Positions 1 through 7,368 of a stretch of 64,000 nucleotides of DNA are shown piece by piece (position 1 is the stretch's first letter; every line of letters starts with the position of its first letter). Origin of the DNA: Lentihominibacter hominis (GTDB lineage Bacteria > Bacillota > Clostridia > Peptostreptococcales > Anaerovoracaceae); contig NZ_JACRTA010000001.1 in NCBI RefSeq assembly GCF_014385065.1, positions 248,001 through 312,000 of the forward strand, read 5' to 3'. The position numbers and the translations under genes are program-made. Under the pieces are notes generated by a model, which searched no databases, was not told the DNA's origin, and saw only the letters and a program-made list of their open reading frames with translations.

Positions 1-29
1 CCATTGCCTTACCGCTTGGCGATACCCCA
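1..29 (-). tRNA. tRNA-Gln, 5' part only (cut by window edge)
   Basis: The reverse strand reads TGGGGTATCGCCAAGCGG, the acceptor and D arm usual for tRNA-Gln(UUG). The anticodon lies outside the window, so the identity rests on the 5' half alone. It is the last member of the reverse-strand tRNA cluster that starts at 554. Confidence 0.7.
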
Positions 30-65
30 ATATTTAATTATTAACATTCCTCCATAAGAGCAAAA

Positions 66-142
66 TGGGGTGGATAGTGGGATTCGAACCCACGCATAAC
101 GGAGCCACAACCCGCTGTCTTAACCACTTGACTATACCCACC
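66..142 (-). tRNA. tRNA-His (GUG)
   Basis: A full cloverleaf is visible on the reverse strand. The anticodon loop TTGTGGC gives GUG. The extra G at -1 pairs with C73, the hallmark of tRNA-His, and CCA is encoded at 66-68. Confidence 0.95.
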
Positions 143-175
143 ATATTGCGAGCGCATCCATCGCTCTAAAAAAAT

Positions 176-250
<75 letters not shown>

Positions 251-280
251 TTAATGGGAGTTGCCTCCCAAAATAATATT

Positions 281-357
281 TGGCGATCCGGAACGGGCTC
301 GAACCGTCGACCTCCAGCGTGACAGGCTGGCATTCTAACCAACTGAACTACCGGACC
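281..357 (-). tRNA. tRNA-Asp (GUC)
   Basis: Reverse-strand cloverleaf with anticodon loop CTGTCAC (GUC), a GGTTCGAG T-loop region, discriminator G73 and encoded CCA. Confidence 0.95.
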
Positions 358-361
358 ACTT

Positions 362-437
362 TGGTGGGCGCTATAGGGCTCGAACCTATGACCCCCTGCT
401 TGTAAGGCAGGTGCTCTCCCAGCTGAGCTAAGCGCCC
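362..437 (-). tRNA. tRNA-Val (UAC)
   Basis: Reverse-strand cloverleaf with acceptor GGGCGCT/AGCGCCC, anticodon loop CTTACAA (UAC), discriminator A73 and encoded CCA. Confidence 0.95.
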
Positions 438-477
438 ATATTATCAATGATTGATACAATCATATGATATATGAATT

Positions 478-554
478 TGGTAGCGGCGAGTGGAGTCGAA
501 CCACCGACCTTCCGGGTATGAACCGGACGCTCTAGCCAACTAAGCTACACCGCC
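478..554 (-). tRNA. tRNA-Met (CAU), elongator type
   Basis: Reverse-strand cloverleaf with anticodon loop TTCATAC (CAU). The GGCGGTG start, paired first base and AGCTTAG D arm fit the elongator species rather than the initiator. Encoded CCA at 478-480. First gene of the cluster in transcription order. Confidence 0.92.
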
Positions 555-715
555 ACACATACAGCTATTTTCACAATCGCTGCGAGAAATATATTATCAT
601 TTTAAGAACCCATTGTCAAGACATTTTATATGATAATATTAACAGTTTTCCCAATAATTTTGAAAACAAAGTTGAATATATGTAATGATACAATATTTTC
701 GTAAGGAGGTCAACT

Positions 716-964
716 ATGAATGATGTGTCAATCACCTTGCCTATGGCTGTCCCGGGCAAGGAATATATAATACAATCTATAAAAAAAGGCGCTGCCGTTG
801 CCGATACATTCAGAGGTTATGGTATTTTCCCGGGAGCAAAGATAACGCTCCTGTTCAACAGCCCCGCTAAAAATCCCTCCGCTTACGAGGTGATGGGAGC
901 TGTACTGGCTCTAAGAAAAGAGGATTCAAACAACATTTATATCTCACCTGCGATTGTTAAATAA
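716..964 (+). CDS. feoA: FeoA-like ferrous iron transport protein A
   Basis: A small 82-residue cytosolic protein of the FeoA SH3-like fold, thought to assist or regulate the FeoB pore. The sequence keeps the usual FeoA pattern: a leading hydrophobic strand, a glycine-rich GYGIFPG turn at about residues 34-40 corresponding to the conserved LxxLGxxPG segment, and a closing strand ending in the expected short tail. A strong ribosome-binding site (AAGGAGGT, 703-710) fixes the start. feoB follows 66 bp downstream on the same strand, and that pairing is the main support for the call. The spacer between the two genes holds a terminator-like hairpin (985-1030). Confidence 0.85.
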   Translation: MNDVSITLPMAVPGKEYIIQSIKKGAAVADTFRGYGIFPGAKITLLFNSPAKNPSAYEVMGAVLALRKEDSNNIYISPAIVK

Positions 965-984
965 ATATAGTTTTTTACAATATT

Positions 985-1030
985 CACCTCTCTGAAATTA
1001 TATTCATATACTCTTCAGAGAGGTGTTTTT
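985..1030 (+). promoter_or_regulatory. Terminator-like hairpin that contains the feoB ribosome-binding site
   Basis: A perfect 12-bp stem (985-996 with 1014-1025) with a 17-nt loop is followed by TTTTT and then directly by the feoB ATG. The 3' arm, AGAGAGGTG, is also the only visible Shine-Dalgarno sequence for feoB. The element could therefore end transcription after feoA, hide the feoB start, or both. The structure is seen directly; the regulatory role is inferred. Confidence 0.7.
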
Positions 1031-2833
1031 ATGAAAAATAAAACTATAGCATTAGTGGGTAATCCCAATGTAGGTAAGAGTACCGTATTTAATGCTCTTA
1101 CAGGTATGAAACAACATACCGGAAACTGGCCCGGTAAAACTGTCACCAATGCTGTCGGTCATATGAGATACAAGGACGCAACTTTTGATTTTATTGATCT
1201 TCCGGGAGCGTATTCTCTTGACTCATCTTCACCTGACGAAGCAGTAACGGGAGAATACATACTTTCAGGTCAGGCAGATCTCGTACTTATTGTTGCAGAC
1301 GCCACATGTCTGAAAAGAAATCTTCTTCTTATAAAAGATATCCTCAAAGTAACTGATAAAGCTGTCCTTTGTGTCAATCTAATGGATGAAGCCAGAAAAA
1401 AAGGTATACAGCTGGACATCGAAAAGCTCCAAAAACTTCTGCATATCCCCGTGATTGCTACAGTTGCGCGATCAAAAGAAGGTTTCCCTCAGCTTCTTGA
1501 AACACTGTACTCGTTCTCTCCGAATGAGTCTTCCGGTATGCACAAAAAAGACTTTAACATAAATGACATATACCGGCAATGTGTCACACTGTCTAAAGAA
1601 GAACCTCACAGTTTTGATCGAAAGCTTGACAAGATCGTAACCTCAAAAATTTTAGGTTTCCCTGTAATGATACTGCTGCTTCTTATGATTTTCTGGATAA
1701 CTATGGTAGGAGCTAATTATCCTTCAGAAGCTCTTTCTTCAATGTTCTCTTTACTCGATGAAAAAATAAGAACGTTACTGATATCTGTCAATGCTCCCAA
1801 TGTATTAGTATCAGCGCTTATGGACGGACTTTATACAACACTTACATGGGTAATATCAGTTATGCTTCCTCCTATGGCTATTTTCTTTCCACTCTTTACT
1901 CTACTTGAAGATTTCGGATATCTCCCAAGAGTAGCATTTAATCTTGATAATGTATTTAAGTGCTGCGGAGCTCATGGAAAACAGTCGCTGACTATGTGTA
2001 TGGGCTTTGGCTGCAACGCATGTGGGGTCATGGGATGCCGTATAATAGAATCCCCCAGAGAACGCTTAATAGCTATAATCACTAATAACTTTGTGCCATG
2101 TAACGGAAGATTTCCCACACTTATAGCAATAATACTTATATTTTTCGTTTCCGGCACAGCTTCCTTAGGAACTCTTGCGGCAGGATGTATATTAACAGGT
2201 TTCATACTTATAGGGATCGCGGTAACATTGATAGTTTCAAAACTTTTATCAAAAACTGTCCTTAAAGGAATGCCTTCCTCATTCGTGCTGGAACTGCCGC
2301 CTTACAGAAAACCTAAAATAGGAAGCGTGATAGTGCGCTCCATATTCGACAGAACAGTTTTCGTCCTCGGAAGAGCAATAGTTATAGCAGCTCCTTTCGG
2401 TGTGTTAATATGGATACTGGCCAATATCAAAATCGGTAATTCTTCAATATTAAATCACTGCACTGAGTTTTTAGATCCCTTCGGCCGGGTAATAGGTGTT
2501 GATGGTGTAATAGTTATGGCTTTTATCCTTGGATTTCCTGCCAATGAAATCGTTGTTCCTGTAATGCTGATGTGTTATATGTCAACAGGAGTGCTTACTG
2601 ACTACAGCAGCCTTACTCAACTTCAGGACACTCTTGTAGGATGCGGATGGACTTTTCAGACAGCCTTGTCTGTAATAATACTCTGCCTGTTTCATTTCCC
2701 ATGCGGAACTACTTGCCTGACAATAAAAAAAGAAACCGGAAGCCTTAAATGGACTGCTTTCGCATTTCTCTTACCTACAGTTATCGGTATTGGTATTTGC
2801 TTCATCATCAATTTATTCTGCACATTATTATAA
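1031..2833 (+). CDS. feoB: Ferrous iron transport protein B (FeoB)
   Basis: Inner-membrane Fe(II) transporter with an N-terminal G domain. G1 is GNPNVGKS at residues 10-17, G3 is DLPG at 56-59 and G4 is NLMD at 116-119. From about residue 205 the protein becomes a polytopic membrane domain with two gate-like halves. The conserved GFGCN motif is present in a Cys-rich form (CMGFGCNACGVMGC), followed by the expected ESPRERL and PCNGRFP segments. At 600 residues it is shorter than the E. coli protein but within the range of clostridial forms. It is transcribed after feoA, and its start is buried in the 985-1030 hairpin. A shared terminator separates it from the convergent flavodoxin gene. Confidence 0.95.
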   Translation: MKNKTIALVGNPNVGKSTVFNALTGMKQHTGNWPGKTVTNAVGHMRYKDATFDFIDLPGAYSLDSSSPDEAVTGEYILSGQADLVLIVADATCLKRNLLLIKDILKVTDKAVLCVNLMDEARKKGIQLDIEKLQKLLHIPVIATVARSKEGFPQLLETLYSFSPNESSGMHKKDFNINDIYRQCVTLSKEEPHSFDRKLDKIVTSKILGFPVMILLLLMIFWITMVGANYPSEALSSMFSLLDEKIRTLLISVNAPNVLVSALMDGLYTTLTWVISVMLPPMAIFFPLFTLLEDFGYLPRVAFNLDNVFKCCGAHGKQSLTMCMGFGCNACGVMGCRIIESPRERLIAIITNNFVPCNGRFPTLIAIILIFFVSGTASLGTLAAGCILTGFILIGIAVTLIVSKLLSKTVLKGMPSSFVLELPPYRKPKIGSVIVRSIFDRTVFVLGRAIVIAAPFGVLIWILANIKIGNSSILNHCTEFLDPFGRVIGVDGVIVMAFILGFPANEIVVPVMLMCYMSTGVLTDYSSLTQLQDTLVGCGWTFQTALSVIILCLFHFPCGTTCLTIKKETGSLKWTAFAFLLPTVIGIGICFIINLFCTLL

Positions 2834-2856
2834 CAAAATAACTATTTCTTATAAAA

Positions 2857-2906
2857 AAAATCAGGATGGAATCCAAAATCTAAACAGAATCCATCCTGAT
2901 TTTTAT
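2857..2906. terminator. Bidirectional terminator between feoB and the flavodoxin gene
   Basis: Stem TCAGGATGGA (2861-2870) pairs with TCCATCCTGA (2890-2899), with A-rich and T-rich runs outside on both sides. It lies between convergent genes and can serve both. Confidence 0.85.
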
Positions 2907-2913
2907 TGCAAAA

Positions 2914-3336
2914 CTAAACTAACGCAGCTCCTAATGCCTCACATTCAGCTTTTCCTGCATCATCGGGCATTTCATTGCAAATAACACTGTCGCACGCCAT
3001 ATCCACTCCAAGTGATTCACATTCTTCTACCCAGTTGCGCATCCATTCTCCATCTCCCCAGCCGTATGAACCGAACAGAGCAATTTTCTTTCCTCCAAGT
3101 TTTTTCTTGCATGACTCAAACATCGGATCAAATTCACTTTCCTCAAGAACCTCATCCCCCATTGAAGGGCATCCGAAAGCTATAGCATCAAAATCCCCTA
3201 TCATGTCTGCCGTAAAATCTGCACTTGTAAAAAGGCTCACTTCTGCACCTTTGTCTTTAGCGCCTTGTACTACAGACATAGCCATGGCTTCCGTATTTCC
3301 TGTGCCGCTCCAATATACTACCGCTACCTTCTTCAT
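2914..3336 (-). CDS. Flavodoxin
   Basis: A short-chain flavodoxin of 140 residues. This FMN-binding electron carrier commonly replaces ferredoxin when iron is scarce. The FMN phosphate loop SGTGNTE sits at residues 10-16. The GCPSMGDE and GSYGWGDGEW segments match the two flavin-flanking loops. A clear ribosome-binding site (AGGAGG) precedes the ATG. It lies 27 bp downstream of the DUF3793 gene on the same strand and shares its promoter, whose -10 box is covered by an operator-like repeat also found at the Fur-like gene. This context suggests induction under iron limitation, which is an inference. Confidence 0.93.
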   Translation of the reverse strand: MKKVAVVYWSGTGNTEAMAMSVVQGAKDKGAEVSLFTSADFTADMIGDFDAIAFGCPSMGDEVLEESEFDPMFESCKKKLGGKKIALFGSYGWGDGEWMRNWVEECESLGVDMACDSVICNEMPDDAGKAECEALGAALV

Positions 3337-3363
3337 TATATACCTCCTGTGGTCTTTTTCTGC

Positions 3364-3921
3364 CTACGCAGCTACTGTAAGCTGCCAAACACTCTTTCCG
3401 CCTTCCCATAAATGGATATATATGTCAGTACACTTTTTATATTTATAAAAAATTTTTTCAGCTTCCTCTCTATCGCTGTACACTTTCCAGACTCCTGAAT
3501 GAAGAAATCGCTTCCCGGCATTGTCTATAAATCCCGTGACATCTTCAAGAGGATACCCTAAAAATACACCAATTTCATGAGGAAATTCCTCACTGGTCTG
3601 CAATCTCGCTTTCAAACGTTCTATCGCACCTGACACATCGAGATCTTCATAGCCATATCTGCGTAAAAATTCCGCTGTTTGAGGCTTTCTGAGTTCTCTC
3701 TCCAAATCGGAAAAGCGACAGACATATATCAATGCCCTTCTATTTGATTTTCTCAATACAAAGAGTCTGATGCCTTTTCCCGACATCTGCTTATTCCAAT
3801 ATTCCATGCTTTCCATCAGCTCTCTTTCTGTCCAATAAGAATAATTGAATAGATTGGCCATCTTTAAAGACGCCAGCGTAGGAGAGCAGTGTTTGATCAA
3901 ATGCGTTTCCAGTAAATTCAT
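3364..3921 (-). CDS. DUF3793 family protein
   Basis: A 185-residue soluble protein that I recognise as DUF3793 from its N-terminal pattern (HLIKHCSPTLASLKMANLF) and the central EIGVFLGYPLEDV segment. The family has no established function but is often found next to flavodoxins and iron genes in Clostridia. It is the first gene of a two-gene operon with flavodoxin. The ribosome-binding site AGAGGGA and the promoter at 3966-3994 fix the start. Tandem TTAG-N6-CTAA repeats lie at the promoter. A link to iron or flavin metabolism is inferred from context only. Confidence 0.8.
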   Translation of the reverse strand: MNLLETHLIKHCSPTLASLKMANLFNYSYWTERELMESMEYWNKQMSGKGIRLFVLRKSNRRALIYVCRFSDLERELRKPQTAEFLRRYGYEDLDVSGAIERLKARLQTSEEFPHEIGVFLGYPLEDVTGFIDNAGKRFLHSGVWKVYSDREEAEKIFYKYKKCTDIYIHLWEGGKSVWQLTVAA

Positions 3922-3939
3922 ATCATTCCCTCTATTCGG

Positions 3940-3994
3940 TTAGTTTTTTCTAACTTATGTAAGTTAGTATACACTAATTATTTTTATATGTCAA
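3940..3994 (-). promoter_or_regulatory. Promoter of the DUF3793-flavodoxin operon with two TTAG-N6-CTAA operators
   Basis: The reverse strand reads TTGACA (3989-3994), a 17-bp spacer, then TATACT (3966-3971). One inverted repeat TTAG-N6-CTAA (3964-3977) covers the -10 box. A second (3940-3953) lies in the early transcribed region. Between them CTAACTTA-TG-TAAGTTAG forms a perfect palindrome. The same motif with the same placement occurs upstream of the Fur-like gene (7184-7197). The TTAG-N6-CTAA spacing is that of DtxR/IdeR-type boxes. Confidence 0.8.
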
Positions 3995-4016
3995 TGCCTG
4001 CTGTAACATTTTTTCA

Positions 4017-4054
4017 CAAAAAAAATAAACGGCAGACTAAACTGCCGTTTATTT
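4017..4054 (-). terminator. Terminator of the P-type ATPase operon
   Basis: Stem AAATAAACGGCAG (4023-4035) pairs with CTGCCGTTTATTT (4042-4054) and, on the reverse strand, is followed by a run of T. Confidence 0.88.
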
Positions 4055-4073
4055 CACTTATTCTATAAATATA

Positions 4074-6146
4074 TCATAACAGATCATTCATACTTTTGAG
4101 ACTAATCGCAAGGGTCGATATGTTATGCATAAGCGCCGATGCAGTTGGTTGTATAATCCCCCCTATACCCAGAAGTATCAAAGCTCCGTTGATTCCTACG
4201 ATACTTCTGTAATTTGAGTGTATCCTATGCATCAGTTTATCGCTCAGTTTCTTAAACACCACGATTTCCCTGAGATCGTCAGCTGCTATAGTGACATCCG
4301 CTATCTCTCTGGCCAGTTCCGCACCTTCGCTGACAGCTATACCTATGTCTGAAGCAGACAGAGCCGGAGAATCATTGATGCCATCTCCTATCATTACAAC
4401 TTTCCTTCCTTTTTTCTTTTCCTTTTCGACAAAATCTGCCTTATCTTCAGGAAGAACTTCAGAATGGTATTCATCCACTCCCGCCATTTCGGCAATGGCT
4501 CTTGCAGTCCTCTCACTGTCGCCTGTCATCATGACAACTCTCTTTATTCCCAACTGTTTCAGTTCTTTTATTACTTCCGCCGCCTCAGGCCTAAGCGGAT
4601 CCTGTATACAAATCACTGCAGCGAGCTCCCCCTCTATAGCCATATAAAGATGTGAATACTCCGACGGAAGATCCTCAAACTGTCTTCTGAATTCATTTTT
4701 CACTTCACACTTCTCATCATCAAATATAAAATGATGACTTCCTATTACAGCTCTCTTTCCGTTAACTGTCGATGAAATACCATGAGCCACTATATACTCA
4801 ACTTCTGAATGAAGACCTTCATGTTTAAGACCTTTTTCTCTTGCGGCATCAACCACAGCTTTTGCCATAGAATGAGGAAAATGTTCTTCAAGGCAAGCCG
4901 CTATCCTCAGAAGCTCATCAGGAGCCTGCCCATTGAATGATAAGACATCCTTTACTACAGGTTCTGCCTTTGTCAGCGTTCCCGTTTTATCAAATATTAT
5001 CGTATCTGCCTCAGCCATAGCCTCAAGGTATTTACCGCCTTTTACAGTTATCTTATAATTCCCGGCTTCTCTCATAGCAGACAGTACAGAAATAGGCATG
5101 GCCAGCTTTAATGCGCAAGAAAAATCCACCATCAAAACCGACAAAGCTTTAGTCATATTCTTCGTGAGAAGCCATACAAGAGCTGTTCCTGCTAATGTAT
5201 AAGGAACAAGTTTATCTGCAAGATGTTCAGCTTTCCCTTCCAGGGAAGACTTAAGTTTTTCCGTTTCTTCAATCATTGTAACAATTTTTTCGAACTTGCT
5301 GCCTCCGGAAACCTCTTTTACCTGAACAGTAAGCTCTCCTTCTTCAACAATAGTCCCAGCATATACAGAAGCACCTGATATTCTCCTTACAGCCATAGAT
5401 TCTCCTGTAAGAGATGCCTGATTAATCATTGCTTCACCACTCACAACAGTTCCATCAAATGGTATAACGTTGCCCATATACACTTTTACGAAATCATCAA
5501 TTTTTATATCAGAAGCAGAAACAAGAGTCTCATCGTCTCCATCGCAGAGCCATACATTGCCTATATTCAAAGACATGCTCCTCGCCAAATCATCTACTGA
5601 TTTCTTATGAGTCCACTCTTCCAGTATTTCGCCGATTCCCAGAAGAAACATAATGGATCCGGCAGTTTTAAAATCACCACGCAGCATAGATACCCCTATG
5701 GCTGTAGCGTCCAGAACCGGCACTTCAATTTTCCCTTTAATAAGTGACGCTATTCCTAGTTTAAGATATCTCACAGATTTAACAAGTGTCAATATTACAC
5801 GAAGCTGATACGGGAAAAAAAGTCTTTTTACACATCTTTTCAAAACATGGCTAACCAGTTTTTCCCAATACGTACGATTTAATTCTCTGCCTGAATTCCT
5901 GAGATAGTCTTCCGGTACTCGAGCTTCCATGTAATTAAATTGTGCCAGAGCTTCCAATATATTTTCTCTTTTTCCATCATAATATATAACCGCACTCTGT
6001 GATCTTTCCTGCACTTTAACTGACGTAACATTCCTCTGACTGCTTAAATAATACTGTAATGTATCTGCCTGAATACAAGTCATTCTGCTTTGTATCGCTT
6101 GTATTCTTATACGGCCTTTTATTTCATGCTTTATTACAAATTTCAT
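4074..6146 (-). CDS. fezB: P1B-type metal ATPase, FezB-like (ferrosome type)
   Basis: A 690-residue metal-translocating P-type ATPase. An HMA-like N-terminal domain (residues 1-75, with GRIR at 11-14) lacks the CxxC metal motif. Then come membrane helices, the actuator TGES at 247-250, the phosphorylation site DKTGT at 386-390, and GDGIND near residue 590. The metal-site helix reads SCALK (343-347) instead of CPC or SPC, and the usual HP signature reads HS in EHFPHSMA (421-428). Lacking the CPx motif and lying after a Fur-like gene and a DUF6110 gene, it resembles the P1B-6 ATPase FezB of ferrosome loci. The general family is certain; the ferrosome assignment and the metal (probably iron) are inferred. 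Confidence 0.72.
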   Translation of the reverse strand: MKFVIKHEIKGRIRIQAIQSRMTCIQADTLQYYLSSQRNVTSVKVQERSQSAVIYYDGKRENILEALAQFNYMEARVPEDYLRNSGRELNRTYWEKLVSHVLKRCVKRLFFPYQLRVILTLVKSVRYLKLGIASLIKGKIEVPVLDATAIGVSMLRGDFKTAGSIMFLLGIGEILEEWTHKKSVDDLARSMSLNIGNVWLCDGDDETLVSASDIKIDDFVKVYMGNVIPFDGTVVSGEAMINQASLTGESMAVRRISGASVYAGTIVEEGELTVQVKEVSGGSKFEKIVTMIEETEKLKSSLEGKAEHLADKLVPYTLAGTALVWLLTKNMTKALSVLMVDFSCALKLAMPISVLSAMREAGNYKITVKGGKYLEAMAEADTIIFDKTGTLTKAEPVVKDVLSFNGQAPDELLRIAACLEEHFPHSMAKAVVDAAREKGLKHEGLHSEVEYIVAHGISSTVNGKRAVIGSHHFIFDDEKCEVKNEFRRQFEDLPSEYSHLYMAIEGELAAVICIQDPLRPEAAEVIKELKQLGIKRVVMMTGDSERTARAIAEMAGVDEYHSEVLPEDKADFVEKEKKKGRKVVMIGDGINDSPALSASDIGIAVSEGAELAREIADVTIAADDLREIVVFKKLSDKLMHRIHSNYRSIVGINGALILLGIGGIIQPTASALMHNISTLAISLKSMNDLL

Positions 6147-6166
6147 ATCGTTTTCTCACTCGTACC

Positions 6167-6194
6167 ACAAAACACCTGTGGTCTCCCACAGGTG
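6167..6194 (-). terminator. Hairpin between the DUF6110 gene and the ATPase gene
   Basis: Stem CACCTGTGG (6173-6181) pairs with CCACAGGTG (6186-6194). On the reverse strand it is followed by only TTTTG. It sits in the 62-bp gap between two genes of one operon, so it may be a partial terminator or a processing/stability element that lowers ATPase expression relative to the DUF6110 protein. Confidence 0.55.
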
Positions 6195-6208
6195 CTTATA
6201 TTATTAAA

Positions 6209-6508
6209 TCAGTTATCTGCGCCGACTTCTTTTGCTTCTTGGACGCCAGCTTCACCATATGTACACTCTTCAGCAGCTCTTTTTTCATTGATCTGCTGCG
6301 CTTCGGCATAAATATCCCCCGCATTGTCCTGTGCTTTAGCAACAATATTCATAACACATTCCTTTGCTCTCAACACTGCCGCAGTACAACCCGTATATAC
6401 TTTTTTAGCATCTTTGCTGGTCAAAACCTTTATACCAGCTGTACCAAATAAAACTCCTGCTGCAAAAATTCCGGATTTCTTAGCATCAATATTCTTCAAA
6501 CCTTTCAT
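6209..6508 (-). CDS. DUF6110 protein, FezA-like
   Basis: A 99-residue protein recognised as DUF6110 by its N-terminal GIFAAGVLFGTAGIKVLTS segment (one hydrophobic helix, about residues 12-28) followed by DAKKVYTGCTAAVLRAKECV and a charged, Ala/Glu-rich tail that looks helical. A strong GGAGGGG ribosome-binding site precedes the ATG. It is flanked by a 26-residue membrane peptide upstream and the P1B ATPase downstream. The order regulator, small membrane protein, ATPase is that of the C. difficile fezXAB ferrosome operon, where FezA is a small membrane protein. The DUF is fairly sure; the FezA equivalence is inference. Confidence 0.65.
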   Translation of the reverse strand: MKGLKNIDAKKSGIFAAGVLFGTAGIKVLTSKDAKKVYTGCTAAVLRAKECVMNIVAKAQDNAGDIYAEAQQINEKRAAEECTYGEAGVQEAKEVGADN

Positions 6509-6522
6509 AATAACATCCCCTC

Positions 6523-6603
6523 CTACTTATGCTTATAACCGGTATAGATCACCATTGCCATGCAGGCAACCATCGCCCATGACCAAAATTTGTGTTGTTT
6601 CAT
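6523..6603 (-). CDS. 26-residue single-helix membrane peptide in the ferrosome-like operon
   Basis: A short gene with a strong AAAGGAGG ribosome-binding site (6612-6619). Its 26-residue product has a basic N-terminus (MKQHKF), one hydrophobic helix from about residue 7 to 20, and a YTGYKHK tail. The W-x-W-A start of the helix and the YTGYK ending resemble tiny clostridial membrane proteins (DUF6219-like), but this is a weak match from memory. It ends 15 bp before the DUF6110 gene, so the two are probably co-translated. The gene is easily missed because of its size. Its function is unknown. Confidence 0.7.
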   Translation of the reverse strand: MKQHKFWSWAMVACMAMVIYTGYKHK

Positions 6604-6689
6604 AAAAACAGCCTCCTTTTCCCGGCGCTCAGCCAATTGAATACAAATATCTTATATCAATCATAATCCCTTTTCCATTTATTTTTATC

Positions 6690-7154
6690 TTAACGATAAA
6701 TTTTATCATTTTCAGCATATTTTGTATTCATCGAGATCTTTTTTATTTTCTGTTCCTTAATATATCCCGCAGCTTTAAGGCTGGCAGCAATCATAGTCTC
6801 AAAAGTTTTTTCGGAAAAAATACAAAAAGTTCCGTCATCAAGCTCTATTACACATACAGAACCTTTTGTTTTCTCTCCTTCGTATTTTATTTTATAAATA
6901 TCACTCCTGCTGATAGCTCCTATTTCCTCAAGAGAATTCACCATCCTGTAAACTGTCGATACCCCTATCCCGGGATTATGTTCTATGGCCTTGTAGTATA
7001 TCTCCTTGCAGCATGAACACTTCTCGTTTAAGATAATATCAAGAATAAGCATTCTCTGCTTCGTTATTCTGCACCCGCGCTCTTTAAGTTTTTTCAATAT
7101 AATATCCTTGCGCATCTCTGTTTTCTCATAATCCATAAATACGATAGACTCCAA
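6690..7154 (-). CDS. Fur-family-like regulator, divergent (FezX-like)
   Basis: A protein of 154 residues, or 148 if it starts at the internal ATG 7136. The N-terminal half is a typical Fur winged helix: GCRITKQRMLILDIIL followed by GIGVSTVYRMVNSLEEIGAI. The C-terminal half is atypical. The HHHDH- and CxxC-type metal-site residues of classic Fur are absent, and the only Cys cluster is CSCC in the wing region. This suggests altered or lost metal sensing. It heads the operon with the 26-residue peptide, DUF6110 and ATPase genes. A TTAG-N6-CTAA repeat lies exactly on its own -10 box, so autoregulation is likely. Fur-like DNA binding is clear; the FezX role is inferred. Confidence 0.75.
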   Translation of the reverse strand: MESIVFMDYEKTEMRKDIILKKLKERGCRITKQRMLILDIILNEKCSCCKEIYYKAIEHNPGIGVSTVYRMVNSLEEIGAISRSDIYKIKYEGEKTKGSVCVIELDDGTFCIFSEKTFETMIAASLKAAGYIKEQKIKKISMNTKYAENDKIYR

Positions 7155-7183
7155 ACTTATTTAAATTTTATTTTCCACATAGG

Positions 7184-7214
7184 TTAGTCTATTCTAATTA
7201 ATGGTTATTGTCAA
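7184..7214 (-). promoter_or_regulatory. Promoter of the Fur-like/ATPase operon with operator on the -10 box
   Basis: The reverse strand reads TTGACA (7209-7214), a 17-bp spacer and TAGACT (7186-7191). The inverted repeat TTAG-N6-CTAA (7184-7197) covers the -10 box. An 18-bp stretch here matches 15 positions of the box at 3963-3980. Confidence 0.8.
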
Positions 7215-7306
7215 CAAACTAATCGATATTTTTCTAAAAAAACAAATCAAGTTTCTGTGGGTCTTTCTACAGAAACTTTTATTATAAAATTACGAATATT
7301 TTCTTC

Positions 7307-7343
7307 ATAAAAAATACTTCTCTGCCTGAGACAAGAGAAGTAT
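7307..7343 (-). terminator. Terminator after the TasA-like gene
   Basis: Stem ATACTTCTCT (7314-7323) pairs with AGAGAAGTAT (7334-7343), and on the reverse strand TTTTTTA follows. A second hairpin (AGTTTCTGT/ACAGAAACT, about 7251-7277) lies closer to the Fur-like promoter and has no clear role. Confidence 0.8.
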
Positions 7344-7368
7344 CTTTCACAATATATTTTATTTTAAA

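Noticed and set aside
716-2833. The TTAG-N6-CTAA operator upstream of feoA
   Set aside because: I looked for it between 555 and 715 and did not find it.
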